Of a DNA stretch of 37,143 nt, positions 8,628 through 16,101 are shown in pieces. Origin of the DNA: Micrococcales bacterium (lineage in GTDB: Bacteria > Actinomycetota > Actinomycetes > Actinomycetales > Microbacteriaceae); the NCBI GenBank assembly GCA_024641015.1, contig JAHEDU010000035.1, positions 1 to 37,143 on the forward strand. Reading direction: 5' to 3'. Below the pieces are notes generated by a model. The model was given only the letters and a program-made list of their open reading frames with translations. It made no database searches and was not told where the DNA came from. Each line of letters starts with the position of its first letter. The stretch's first letter is position 1. Both the position numbers and the translations under genes were made by a program.

Positions 8628-9730
8628 GCGCGGGAGAAATGGTCGCGGATGAACTCGGCCTGAACTTCGGGCACGACATCACCGATGAAGGCGCCCATTG
8701 CAGTTTCGGAACCGGCGAGGAACTTCAGCTTCGTCTCTGCTCGGCGAGGCGAGGTCAAACGGAAGTTGAGTCGGATGATGTCGCGCGCGACGTGTACCGG
8801 CGCCTGGTGCCATGCGGCGATGTATGGCGTCGGCGTCGGGTACAGCAGGTCGAACGTGCGCAACAGCCGTGGGTAGACGATGGCGAGCTCGGCGCGTTCG
8901 TCGTCAGTCGTCTCGGAAATGTCGGCGATGTGGCGGTGCGGAAGCATGTGCACCTCAAGCGGCCAACGCGCGGCGAACGGGACGTACGCGGTCCAGTGCT
9001 CGCCCGCATAGATCACACGACTTCCCGTGCGTTCGGACTCGAGAATCTGCTCGAACAGTCCGTCGACCTTGCGCGCCGACGCAATGAGTTGCTGGGTGCG
9101 CGGCGGAATGTACGGGTACGCATAGATCTGGCCGTGTGGGTGGTGCAGTGTGACACCGATCTCTTCGCCGCGGTTTTCAAACGGGAATACGTGGTGAATT
9201 CCAGGGAGCGTCGACAGGTGAGCGGTTCGATCGGCCCACGCTTCGATGACGGTTCGCATGCGACTGGTTCCCATGTTCCCGAGCGCGCCCTCGTGATCGG
9301 GGCTGAAACAGACAACCTCGCAGCGACCAACCGATGTGAAAGTTCGGCCCACCCCGACCTCGGACAGGGCGTCGAGGCTGGGCGGTGCGTTTTCGTCCTC
9401 GAGAAGCGGGCCGAACGACGGGGACTTGTTCTCAAAGACGACGACGTCATACATCGACGGCACTTCCGAGGGGTTCGTCGAAGTTTGCGGAGACAACGGG
9501 TCGGCATCGGCCGACGGCAGGAACACGCGGTTTTGGCGAGCCGCGGCGATGGACACCCACTCGCCGGTGAGGACGTCCTGGCGCATCGTTGCGGTCGCGG
9601 GCCGCGGGTCGAGCTCACGCGCGTCTACCGCGCGGTCAGGACCAAGAGTCGTGTCTGCGTCGTCGAAATAGAAAAGGTCGCGCCCGTCCGCCATCGGAAC
9701 GTGCCTTTTGGTGACTCCGCCAGAAACCAT
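8624..9730 (-). CDS. galT: Galactose-1-phosphate uridylyltransferase
   Basis: Exchanges UMP between UDP-glucose and galactose-1-phosphate. The 368-residue protein shows the HIT-like active site HPHGQIYAYPYIPP (catalytic His of HPH) and the later PLEVHMLPHRHIAD. The start ATG at 9730 sits exactly 6 nt after a TACGCT -10 box and is preferred over an internal ATG at MADGRD. It lies 24 nt downstream of galE and overlaps galK by 4 nt. A 12-bp palindrome of the LacI/GalR type overlaps its promoter, so galTK are probably sugar-regulated separately from or in addition to galE. Confidence 0.95.
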   Translation of the reverse strand: MVSGGVTKRHVPMADGRDLFYFDDADTTLGPDRAVDARELDPRPATATMRQDVLTGEWVSIAAARQNRVFLPSADADPLSPQTSTNPSEVPSMYDVVVFENKSPSFGPLLEDENAPPSLDALSEVGVGRTFTSVGRCEVVCFSPDHEGALGNMGTSRMRTVIEAWADRTAHLSTLPGIHHVFPFENRGEEIGVTLHHPHGQIYAYPYIPPRTQQLIASARKVDGLFEQILESERTGSRVIYAGEHWTAYVPFAARWPLEVHMLPHRHIADISETTDDERAELAIVYPRLLRTFDLLYPTPTPYIAAWHQAPVHVARDIIRLNFRLTSPRRAETKLKFLAGSETAMGAFIGDVVPEVQAEFIRDHFSRA

Positions 9731-9736
9731 GTGTTC

Positions 9737-9756
9737 AGCGTACCGAAAGCGCTTTC
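9737..9756 (-). promoter_or_regulatory. galT promoter with LacI/GalR-type operator
   Basis: On the minus strand GTGAAAGCGCTTTC is followed by GG, then TACGCT (9737-9742), then 6 nt, then ATG. GAAAGCGCTTTC (9745-9756) is a perfect 12-bp palindrome with a central CG, and with the preceding GT it matches the left arm of the LacI/GalR consensus GTGNAANCGNTTNCAC. It lies in the -35/spacer region, where a repressor would block polymerase, and overlaps the galE stop codon. No LacI-family gene is in the window. Confidence 0.6.
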
Positions 9757-10720
9757 ACTTCACGTGGGCTTGGTGTGCACTCCACGCCGACTGGACCATC
9801 GATTCGACAGTGTGACGCTGCTTCCATCCGAGGTCGCGTGCGGCGAGTGTTCCGTCCGCGACGATTCGGCTGGGGTCACCCGCACGTCGGGGCTTGATCT
9901 CCGGAGTGAACGGAATCCCCGTGGATGCTGTGACCGCCGACATGATTTGGCCAACCGACGTACCCGCACCCGAGCCAAGGTTGTAAACCGGCTGCAACGC
10001 GTCACCCGCCATCAGTGCCTGGGCGGCGGAAACGTGGGCAGCGGCTACGTCCGAAACGTGTACGTAATCGCGAACGCAAGTACCGTCCTCGGTCGGATAG
10101 TCGTCACCGAAAATGGCGGGGGTGCGACCTTCCGCCAGGGCACGGAAGATCAGCGGGAACAGGTTGTGCGGGCTGGTGTCGGCGATGTCGTCAGTGCCCG
10201 ACCCAACCACGTTGAAATAGCGCAGGCTTGTGTGCGTGAGCCCGGTCGCGACGGCTTGGTCACGAATCAGCCACTCGCCAATAAGTTTTGATTCGCCATA
10301 CGGCGACTGCGGGTCGGTTGGCGTCGACTCGGTGACAATGTCGACCGTGGGGGTCCCGTACACCGCGGCTGACGACGAGAACACGAGTCGGGAAACGCCC
10401 GCTTCCGCCATCGCAGTCAACAACACGGCGGTACCCGTGACGTTCTGCTCGTAGGTGACGAGCGGGAACTTGACCGATTCACCCGCGTATTTATAGCCCG
10501 CAAGGTGGACGACTCCATCGATCGTGTAATCGGAAAACAGGCTTGTCAGTGCAGCCGAGTCGGTAATGGACGCGGTGACGAAGGGAACCTCGCTCGGAAC
10601 GAACGAGCGGTGGCCGCTCGACACGTTGTCCAAAACAACAACGTCGATTCCCGCTTCACGAAACGCACGAACAACGTGTGCGCCGATGTACCCGGCACCG
10701 CCTGTGACCAACCACGACAT
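9755..10720 (-). CDS. galE: UDP-glucose 4-epimerase
   Basis: Interconverts UDP-glucose and UDP-galactose using tightly bound NAD. Short-chain dehydrogenase fold, 321 residues: the NAD-binding GGAGYIGAHV at residues 7-16, VVHLAG, then SSSAAVYG followed by the catalytic Tyr and Lys in YGESK (YxxxK). ALRYFNVVGS and DGTCVRDYVHVSDVA are typical of GalE. First gene of galE-galT-galK; start ATG lies 6 nt after TACGCT. Its last codons and stop form part of the galT operator. Confidence 0.95.
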   Translation of the reverse strand: MSWLVTGGAGYIGAHVVRAFREAGIDVVVLDNVSSGHRSFVPSEVPFVTASITDSAALTSLFSDYTIDGVVHLAGYKYAGESVKFPLVTYEQNVTGTAVLLTAMAEAGVSRLVFSSSAAVYGTPTVDIVTESTPTDPQSPYGESKLIGEWLIRDQAVATGLTHTSLRYFNVVGSGTDDIADTSPHNLFPLIFRALAEGRTPAIFGDDYPTEDGTCVRDYVHVSDVAAAHVSAAQALMAGDALQPVYNLGSGAGTSVGQIMSAVTASTGIPFTPEIKPRRAGDPSRIVADGTLAARDLGWKQRHTVESMVQSAWSAHQAHVK

Positions 10721-10726
10721 GTGACC

Positions 10727-10732
10727 AGCGTA
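10727..10732 (-). promoter_or_regulatory. -10 box for leaderless galE
   Basis: TACGCT on the minus strand, then GGTCAC, then the galE ATG. The preceding CGG and the box are identical to those of galT, showing a shared promoter design but without the operator palindrome. Confidence 0.55.
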
Positions 10733-10744
10733 CCGTCGGGGTTT

Positions 10745-11833
10745 CTAGTTGCGCGGGCGAAGGTCAGCGACCATCGGGCACACGAACGGATCCGCGTTGC
10801 CACTCAGTCCCACCTTGTTGAGGTAGACGACGATCGCTTTGTAGGACGACAGCAGCCCCATCTCGACGAGAGTGATGTTCTGATCCGCACAATATGCCTG
10901 GACGATCGCGTGTGCGCGCTTGAGGTTGGGGCGCGCCATCGACGGGAAGAGGTGGTGCTCGACCTGATAGTTCAGCCCGCCCATGAGGTTGTCCTTGAGC
11001 CAGCTTCCGCGGATGTTGCGACTGGTCAGGACCTGGCGCTCGAAAAAGTCAATCTTCGCGTCACGCGGGACGAGCGGCATTCCCTTGTGGTTCGGCGCGA
11101 ACGCCGCCCCCATAAAGAAACCGAAGATCATCATCATGAACAGCCACAGAGCGATCGCCCACAACCATCCGAACATCAGACCCATGATGACGTAGGGCGC
11201 GGTCTGACGGATGACCATCAGCCCGAACTCGAGCGCACGGATTCCCGCGGGCCGATCCTTGCGGCGAAGTGCCTGCAGTGAGTCAAGAAGAAGGTCAAAG
11301 CCGGTCAAAAACAACAGGAACGGGAACAGGTAGCCCTGGCGGTTCGAAACCCAACGCTCAAGCCCACGCTTTTCGTCGCGTGATTCAACGGTGAAACTGA
11401 GGACGCGAATCGCGATGTCCGGGTCCTGGCCGATCTGGTTCGGCTTCTGGTGGTGCTTGTTGTGTTTGCGCATCCAGAACCCGTACGACAGTCCGGCGAA
11501 CAGGTTCGCAAGGAACAGCCCCGCCCAGTCGTTCAGCTTGTTGTTGTGAAAAATCTGTCGGTGGGCAGCTTCGTGGGCGATGAAGCCGTATTGCGCACCG
11601 AGCACGCCGAGCAACCCGGCGATGATGAACGCGATACCGATGACGAGTGCTTCGTCGAGGGCCGACGCGCCCAGGAATCCACCGGCAACCCAGAGTCCGA
11701 CTGCGACGGTCGAGATGACTGCCAGACGAATGATGTAGAACGACGGCTTCTTTGCCAGCAGTCCCGCGGACTTCACGCGTGCCAAAAGTTCGGTGTAATT
11801 CGATGTCGACTGCGTGAGAAGAAGTGCGCTCAT
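10745..11833 (-). CDS. Membrane fatty acid (acyl-lipid/acyl-CoA) desaturase
   Basis: Integral-membrane di-iron desaturase of 362 residues. The three histidine boxes are visible in order: HEAAH (about residue 108), HNKHH (about 143), and QVEHH (about 295). The last box with Gln instead of His is typical of front-end or DesA3-like acyl desaturases. Hydrophobic segments at about 37-85 and 200-245 flank the boxes. The protein introduces a double bond into membrane acyl chains and would tune fluidity; exact position specificity cannot be told. The start ATG lies exactly 6 nt after TATGCT. A 12-bp palindrome sits about 25 nt upstream of that box. Confidence 0.9.
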   Translation of the reverse strand: MSALLLTQSTSNYTELLARVKSAGLLAKKPSFYIIRLAVISTVAVGLWVAGGFLGASALDEALVIGIAFIIAGLLGVLGAQYGFIAHEAAHRQIFHNNKLNDWAGLFLANLFAGLSYGFWMRKHNKHHQKPNQIGQDPDIAIRVLSFTVESRDEKRGLERWVSNRQGYLFPFLLFLTGFDLLLDSLQALRRKDRPAGIRALEFGLMVIRQTAPYVIMGLMFGWLWAIALWLFMMMIFGFFMGAAFAPNHKGMPLVPRDAKIDFFERQVLTSRNIRGSWLKDNLMGGLNYQVEHHLFPSMARPNLKRAHAIVQAYCADQNITLVEMGLLSSYKAIVVYLNKVGLSGNADPFVCPMVADLRPRN

Positions 11834-11839
11834 TACCTG

Positions 11840-11845
11840 AGCATA
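11840..11845 (-). promoter_or_regulatory. -10 box for leaderless desaturase gene
   Basis: TATGCT on the minus strand followed by CAGGTA and the ATG, a 6-nt leaderless geometry close to the TATAAT consensus. Confidence 0.6.
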
Positions 11846-11870
11846 GGGGGCTTTCCTGTGATTCGCCCCA

Positions 11871-11882
11871 GAACCGCGGTTC
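11871..11882. promoter_or_regulatory. 12-bp perfect palindrome upstream of the desaturase promoter
   Basis: GAACCGCGGTTC is perfectly self-complementary. It sits between the stop of the 88-residue membrane protein and the desaturase -10 box, near the -35 position. It could be a regulator site for the desaturase or a small terminator stem; no T-run follows. Confidence 0.3.
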
Positions 11883-11894
11883 GACTGGCCGGAG

Positions 11895-12161
11895 CTATTT
11901 CGGAAGAACGATGGTGATCGAGTTTTTCGCGAAATCCTTGTCCTCCGGGGACGGAATCGCGGTTCGACGTTCCTTTTGCTCCTCGAGGATTACCGCCGCG
12001 TTCGCCGCGGACGGGTTGAACAATTCGTTCACGACCGACATCATCCCGCTTGCCGCATGACGACCCAGCTTCTTGCCCGTTCGTTTCTCGTATCGTCGCG
12101 CTGGAATCGAAAACAGCACGGCAATGCCAACAATGCCGACGACCCACAGAACCAACTCCAC
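11895..12161 (-). CDS. Small single-span membrane protein, paralogue of the upstream gene
   Basis: 88 residues, GTG start with GGGGAC upstream; begins 3 nt after the stop of the preceding 76-residue gene, so the two are cotranscribed. A hydrophobic segment at about residues 3-18 is followed by a basic stretch and MMSVVNELFNPSAANA, then a charged soluble tail (EEQKERRTAIPSPEDKDF). The NELFNPSAA segment matches NEMYMPSAA in the neighbour, so they are diverged duplicates. The NExFxP core followed by a charged tail recalls short actinobacterial DUF6191-like proteins, a weak resemblance from memory. Function unknown; probably a membrane-tethered cytoplasmic peptide. Confidence 0.65.
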   Translation of the reverse strand: MELVLWVVGIVGIAVLFSIPARRYEKRTGKKLGRHAASGMMSVVNELFNPSAANAAVILEEQKERRTAIPSPEDKDFAKNSITIVLPK

Positions 12162-12164
12162 CGG

Positions 12165-12395
12165 TCAGTCCCCGTTCCGCGATTCAGGCTTCAGCTCTTC
12201 ACGTGCGGGATGCCCGAGTCGATTCTCTATCGACTTCGCGGCGCTCGGCATGTACATCTCGTTGTAGAGCTTCATGATGTTGCCCGCGATTGATGTCCCC
12301 TGCGACCGAGAGCCGAGCGACCGCGCCCAACGGACAACGGCGTAGACGATCACTGCGGTGATCACCACCACCGAAACGGACAGCGCCGCTTCCAT
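12165..12395 (-). CDS. Small single-span membrane protein
   Basis: 76 residues with one hydrophobic segment (about residues 4-24) at the N-terminus, then a basic patch RWARSLGSRSQG and IMKLYNEMYMPSAAKS, and a charged tail. The segment NE-[LM]-[FY]-x-P-S-A-A is shared with the following gene. Start ATG lies 6 nt after the DUF805 stop (TAA), so this is the middle gene of a DUF805-76 aa-88 aa operon. No recognised function. Confidence 0.65.
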   Translation of the reverse strand: MEAALSVSVVVITAVIVYAVVRWARSLGSRSQGTSIAGNIMKLYNEMYMPSAAKSIENRLGHPAREELKPESRNGD

Positions 12396-12401
12396 GAGCT
12401 T

Positions 12402-12779
12402 TTACTTAACGGGTTCGCCGTAGGCGTTGGCGCCGGGCTCGCTGTCCTTGACGAGCTGGATGATGAGCATGATGATGCCCGCGATCGGGATCAGGATGAA
12501 GAAGAAATAGGTGCCCTTGCGACCAATGTCATGCAGGCGACGCCAGGTGATTGCGAGCGACGGCAAGAGGATCGCGAGAGACCAGAGGTCAGACATCATC
12601 GAGTTGCGCTGAATGGCGAACCCGCTCGAGTAATCGATGGTGCCGGGCCAGATGATTGCGATTGCCGCGCTGACGAGAGTCGTGAAGAGAACTGCGTACC
12701 AGTACTCGCTGCGGCGGGCACGGCCGCTGAACGTGACGTACTTGGTGAAGAAAGCCTTGATTGCGTCGCCGAATGACAT
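12402..12779 (-). CDS. DUF805 family membrane protein
   Basis: 125 residues with the DUF805 layout: N-terminal FFTKYVTFSGRARRSEYW, a hydrophobic pair of helices, the conserved WRRLHDIGRKG (about residues 80-90), then a hydrophobic segment of GTYFFFILIPIAGIIM type and a polar tail ending in NAYGEPVK. About four membrane spans. DUF805 proteins are widespread and uncharacterised inner-membrane proteins. AGGGGA stands 5 nt before the ATG. First gene of a three-gene operon with the two small membrane proteins. Confidence 0.88.
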   Translation of the reverse strand: MSFGDAIKAFFTKYVTFSGRARRSEYWYAVLFTTLVSAAIAIIWPGTIDYSSGFAIQRNSMMSDLWSLAILLPSLAITWRRLHDIGRKGTYFFFILIPIAGIIMLIIQLVKDSEPGANAYGEPVK

Positions 12780-12844
12780 CGGATCCCCTAACGGGTAGTA
12801 AAACCACAGCGTGGAATGTGACTTGCGCCAAGAGTGGAGATATC

Positions 12845-12861
12845 AGCGCGCTATGCGCGCT
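12845..12861 (-). terminator. Second hairpin downstream of tmRNA
   Basis: AGCGCGC-TAT-GCGCGCT, a perfect 7-bp GC stem with a 3-nt loop, about 60 nt beyond the tmRNA 3' end. No T-run follows in the tmRNA direction. It likely ends ssrA transcription or shields the DUF805 operon. Confidence 0.4.
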
Positions 12862-12877
12862 TCTAACTCCTCTCCTC

Positions 12878-12914
12878 ACAAATTCTCTTGTGAATAAATT
12901 CACCGCGAATTTGT
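12878..12914 (-). terminator. Nested inverted repeats immediately 3' of tmRNA
   Basis: An outer stem ACAAATTC/GAATTTGT (8 bp) encloses a complete inner stem GTGAAT/ATTCAC (6 bp, 2-nt loop). The structure begins 6 nt after the mature tmRNA end and is AT-rich, unlike the surrounding DNA. It is probably a termination or 3'-processing element for ssrA. Confidence 0.45.
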
Positions 12915-12920
12915 TCGTCG

Positions 12921-13291
12921 TGGAGATGGGGGGAATTGAACCCCCGTCCAATATGAACAGCCGAAGTCTTCTACGGGCGTATCCTCACAATCGTTCTACT
13001 CGGCTCCGAACTTTGGTTGAGGCACCTAGATCGACAAGCCCAGTCTCAGAAAAAGTCCCGCAACCCCCTGAAACACAGGGTTGCAGCAAGCCCTCTAAAT
13101 GACGCCAGGGTCTAGGTCGAAGGCGAACCTAGTCTGACGGACTTCGATAGCGGCTTATTAGGCGGCGAGAGCGAAGTCGGTGCGCTTAGCGTTGGCACCT
13201 ATTGGTTTGCAAGGGGCGTTTACGAGATAACCCTGCATCCTCGACCCGCTTCTCTTCGACTTAGAACACACTGTCGAAACCGATCATCCCC
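12921..13291 (-). ncRNA. ssrA: Transfer-messenger RNA (tmRNA)
   Basis: About 371 nt. The 5' end GGGGAU pairs with AUCUCC near the 3' end, leaving discriminator A; CCA is not encoded. The 5' part reads GGTTTCGAC, as in the tRNA-like domain, and the T arm GGGGGTTCAATTCCCCC is present. The tag reading frame is at complement 13161-13196 and encodes ANAKRTDFALAA, followed by two stop codons (TAATAA, 13155-13160); the ALAA end is the protease-recognition signal. Tags of the ANxKRxxFALAA type are typical of actinobacteria. With SmpB, encoded just upstream, it rescues stalled ribosomes and marks the nascent chain for degradation. Confidence 0.97.
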
Positions 13292-13384
13292 AAGTGGGGG
13301 CGGGTCACATTCCACGCTATGGAGTTTTCAACTGCCGCGAGTGCGGCTTCACCAGTGTAAGTCCGACCGGGGAGGTTTTATTCC

Positions 13385-13855
13385 CTACCGATACGACTTC
13401 GATTTCATCGCGCGATCCGCTTCGCGCTTGTCTTCACGTTCTTTCAGGGTCTGGCGCTTGTCGTAATCCTTTTTTCCCTTAGCAATCGCGAGCTCGACCT
13501 TGGCCCGGCCGTCCAGGAAATAAATCTGCAACGGAACAAGCGTGTACCCGCCGTCCTTGATTCGGTGGGAAATCTTGACGATCTCGGCCTTGTGCAACAG
13601 CAACTTGCGCTTGCGACGCGTCGCGTGGTTCGTCCACGTCCCCTGCGTGTACTCGGGGATGTGAACCGATTCCATCCACATCTCGCCGTCCACGATCTGA
13701 GCCCAGCCGTCGACGAGCGACGCCTTGCCCGATCGAAGGGCCTTAACTTCGGTACCCGAAAGAACGAGCCCACACTCGTACGTGTCCTCGATGAGATAGT
13801 CGTGGCGCGCTTTACGGTTGCTTGCAACGACGGTCGAACCCTTTTCGCGTGGCAT
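13385..13855 (-). CDS. smpB: SsrA-binding protein SmpB
   Basis: 156 residues, the tmRNA partner in trans-translation. Motifs: [26 protein letters not shown] with the conserved [26 protein letters not shown], and the C-terminal [15 protein letters not shown], whose tail inserts into the empty mRNA channel. AAAGGAGG precedes the ATG, a strong ribosome site. It lies about 93 nt upstream of ssrA on the same strand. In other actinobacteria smpB follows ftsX directly; here a block of five genes separates them. Confidence 0.97.
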   Translation of the reverse strand: MPREKGSTVVASNRKARHDYLIEDTYECGLVLSGTEVKALRSGKASLVDGWAQIVDGEMWMESVHIPEYTQGTWTNHATRRKRKLLLHKAEIVKISHRIKDGGYTLVPLQIYFLDGRAKVELAIAKGKKDYDKRQTLKEREDKREADRAMKSKSYR

Positions 13856-13920
13856 GCGCGCCTCCTTTCATCTCTTCGGCGGCTGTCCAGCCCTCCAGTT
13901 TATCGCGACTTGACTGGGCA

Positions 13921-13959
13921 ATAAACAACGGGAGCCCCCGAAGGGACCCCCGCTGTTGT
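13921..13959 (-). terminator. Rho-independent terminator of the glycine-rich surface-protein genes
   Basis: In minus orientation ACAAC, then CGGGGGTCCC-TTCG-GGGGCTCCCG (10 paired positions with two or three G-U), then GTTGT and TTTATT. It begins 8 nt after the stop of the surface-protein gene, a convincing intrinsic terminator. Confidence 0.8.
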
Positions 13960-13967
13960 GAATCGAG

Positions 13968-14948
13968 TTAGTTCGAGGAGCGACGGCGACGAACTGCGAG
14001 CGCAACACCACCGGCGACGAGTGCCGCACCAGCAGCGATTGCGCCGGTTGCGTCGAAGCCGGTCGACGCGAGAACGGCGTCGTAGCGAAGAACAACCTTG
14101 CCGTCTTCGCCGAGAGTGTTTTGAATACCTTCAACCGCTTCCTCTACCGACGCGCCCCCAGCGCCGCTGTTTGGTACGGCGGGGATCCAATAAACGTTCG
14201 ACATGTCGCCGAGAAACTCAACCATAAATCCGTAATCGTTGGTCAGTTCAGGAATTCCAAGCGACGCCGTTCCGCACGCAACGTTTACGTCCTGAATTTG
14301 CGTATGGGGGTTCCCGACTGAAACTTTCCATGAAGGCCCACCGCCGCCGAGGCACTCATCGTTGTCAGCAAACAGGTCGAATGTTTCGGGATCGATTTCG
14401 TTGACGACAAGTCCAGCGCCAACAATTTCCTCGTCGCTTGTGGACTCGGCGCCGGCACCTCCACCGTGGTTATACCCGCTGAAGCCGTTTCCTGACGTTC
14501 CACCCCAATACTGGCGGTCCAGTTGACCTGCCTTACCGCCGTCGGCATACAGGACGTTGGTTCCCTGAATGACCTTGGAGTCGTTGATGTTTACTTGGTA
14601 AGCACCTTCGGTCGCAATTCCGACGTGCACGGTGACGTCACCGGTCGTCGCGAGTTCGTAGAGCTGGACGCCACCACCACCACCACCGTAGGGATCGCTG
14701 CCGTCGTCGTTGCCGGAACCACCGGCGCCGACAAGAAGCGCCTGAAGCTTGGTGATTCCCGCGGGAGGAGTCCACGCGGCGTCGGGGGTTTCGAGGAAGG
14801 TGACCTCACAAATCCCTTCCGAAACCAGAGTGGCGTCGTCGCCACAGCCCGCGGCGGCGAAAGCAGAACCGGCGGGAAGCACTGCGGTTCCGAGAAGGAT
14901 TCCAGCGGCCGACAGTGCGGTGGTGCTGAGTGTGAGTTTTGAGGTCAT
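13968..14948 (-). CDS. LASTG-anchored glycine-rich surface protein (second copy)
   Basis: 326-residue secreted protein. A signal peptide runs to about residue 32 (ending GSAFAAA). The mature N-terminus ICEVTFLE...WTPPAGITKLQALLVGAGG resembles the extracellular glycine-rich fold with a PAGxxxLxxxxVGAGG core; glycine-rich loops and Cys residues follow. The C-terminus is a sorting signal: LASTG, a hydrophobic helix, and RRRRSSN, of the LAxTG type used by class E sortases. The start is the ATG before TSKLTLS, where the signal peptide begins; the frame is open well upstream but that part overlaps the first copy. A terminator follows. Ligand unknown; an adhesin or surface-layer role is only a guess. 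Confidence 0.85.
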   Translation of the reverse strand: MTSKLTLSTTALSAAGILLGTAVLPAGSAFAAAGCGDDATLVSEGICEVTFLETPDAAWTPPAGITKLQALLVGAGGSGNDDGSDPYGGGGGGVQLYELATTGDVTVHVGIATEGAYQVNINDSKVIQGTNVLYADGGKAGQLDRQYWGGTSGNGFSGYNHGGGAGAESTSDEEIVGAGLVVNEIDPETFDLFADNDECLGGGGPSWKVSVGNPHTQIQDVNVACGTASLGIPELTNDYGFMVEFLGDMSNVYWIPAVPNSGAGGASVEEAVEGIQNTLGEDGKVVLRYDAVLASTGFDATGAIAAGAALVAGGVALAVRRRRSSN

Positions 14949-14979
14949 TGCTTTTCTTTCGCTTAGTGAGGGTGACAAG

Positions 14980-16017
14980 TTAGTTCGTGACGCGACGGCG
15001 ACGTGCGGCGAGAGCCACCCCACCAGCGAAGAGCGCCGCACCAGCAGCGATTGCACCGGTTGCGTCGAAGCCCGTCTCGGCGAGAGCGACGTCGTAGCGA
15101 AGGACGACCTTGCCGTCCGCACCCATCTGGTGGGCCATTGCGTTGTTATTGATAGCAGTGTTGGCCCAAGAGCTTCCACCGGTACCCGAACCGGGCGTCG
15201 GCTCTCCACCGTCAAAGTCGAGAATGTTGTCGACTTGGTTTTCAAAAAGCAGGTAAGTGATGTTGTTGGGATCTTGAATTCCAACGATTCCCTCGGGGAG
15301 CAGGTTACGGTTGCAATCCGTCGCTCGGTCGGAAATCTTAAGGTTTGAGCCCTCGATCCAGATCCAGATGCTGGATCCACCAGCACCCAAACATTCGTCG
15401 TCGTTGGCGAAGAGGTCAAACGTTGAAGGGTCAATTTCGTTTACGACGAGGCCGGGCCCACCGGACCAAGCATTCCAATAGTCAAACCCCGCAATGCCAC
15501 CAGCACCACTTCCGCCGCCGTATCCCTGGGGAGTCTCGTTCCCGTTTCCGCTTTCGCCACCAGTTGAGTTGCCGTTTACGACGGAAGAGTGCAGACCTGG
15601 CGCGGCCTGGAAGGAATCACTACCCTGCTCGACGAATGTGTAGCCGTCAGCAACGCTTTCGTTCCATGCGCTTGCCAACCCGACAGTGAGCGTGACATCA
15701 CCGGTGTTTGCCAGTTCGACGAGGGTGACTTCACCGCCTCCACCGGAGTAGCCCCAGTTACCGTTCGGTGCGCCCGATGCGCCACCGGCGCCGACGAGAA
15801 GCGCCTGAAGCTTGGTGATTCCCGCGGGAGGAGTCCAGACGACGTCGGTTCCCTCAAGGAACGTAACCTCACAAATACCATCCGCAACGAGAGTGCCGTC
15901 CGAACCACAATCCGATGCGGCGGCGAACGCCGAACCGGCGGGAAGCAACGCTGCACCGACGACCAGGCCGGTCACGGAAAGTGCGGAGACGCGAAGCGCG
16001 CGCGAAGTGGTGTTCAT
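14980..16017 (-). CDS. LAETG-anchored glycine-rich surface protein (first copy)
   Basis: 345 residues; paralogue of the gene immediately downstream (31 nt away). It shares the signal peptide type (ALLPAGSAFAAA), the segment DGICEVTFLEGTDVVWTPP, GPGLVVNEIDPSTFDLFA, DGKVVLRYDVALAETGFD and the C-terminal anchor LAETG plus hydrophobic helix plus RRRR. The middle glycine-rich regions differ in length and sequence, consistent with duplication then divergence. The start ATG at 16017 has GAAAGG about 8 nt upstream, unlike the leaderless housekeeping genes here. A promoter (TATTCT) lies about 35 nt upstream. No sortase gene is in the window, so the enzyme must be elsewhere. Confidence 0.85.
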   Translation of the reverse strand: MNTTSRALRVSALSVTGLVVGAALLPAGSAFAAASDCGSDGTLVADGICEVTFLEGTDVVWTPPAGITKLQALLVGAGGASGAPNGNWGYSGGGGEVTLVELANTGDVTLTVGLASAWNESVADGYTFVEQGSDSFQAAPGLHSSVVNGNSTGGESGNGNETPQGYGGGSGAGGIAGFDYWNAWSGGPGLVVNEIDPSTFDLFANDDECLGAGGSSIWIWIEGSNLKISDRATDCNRNLLPEGIVGIQDPNNITYLLFENQVDNILDFDGGEPTPGSGTGGSSWANTAINNNAMAHQMGADGKVVLRYDVALAETGFDATGAIAAGAALFAGGVALAARRRRVTN

Positions 16018-16051
16018 CGATGAACCTTTCACAAAGGGGTGGACTGTCTCA

Positions 16052-16079
16052 AGAATAGCGTCTGGCGAGGAGTTTTCAC
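16052..16079 (-). promoter_or_regulatory. Promoter of the glycine-rich surface-protein operon
   Basis: Minus strand GTGAAA (16074-16079), 16 nt, TATTCT (16052-16057). It gives a short 5' leader containing GAAAGG before the ATG at 16017. It is back to back with the ligase promoter. Confidence 0.45.
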
Positions 16080-16089
16080 CGAATTCGGC

Positions 16090-16095
16090 AATAAT
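16090..16095 (+). promoter_or_regulatory. -10 box for leaderless ligase gene
   Basis: AATAAT, one mismatch from TATAAT, followed by 6 nt and the ATG at 16102. No ribosome-binding site is visible. Confidence 0.45.
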
Positions 16096-16101
16096 GAGCA
16101 A

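Noticed and set aside
8639-10291. Long open frame antisense to galT and galE (550 codons)
   Set aside because: Arg/Val/Glu-rich shadow across three well-supported genes; no domain, no start-site signal.
12921-13000. Separate tRNA suggested by the T-arm sequence GGTTCAATTCC
   Set aside because: It is the 3' tRNA-like domain of tmRNA; the pairing partner is at the tmRNA 5' end 13291.
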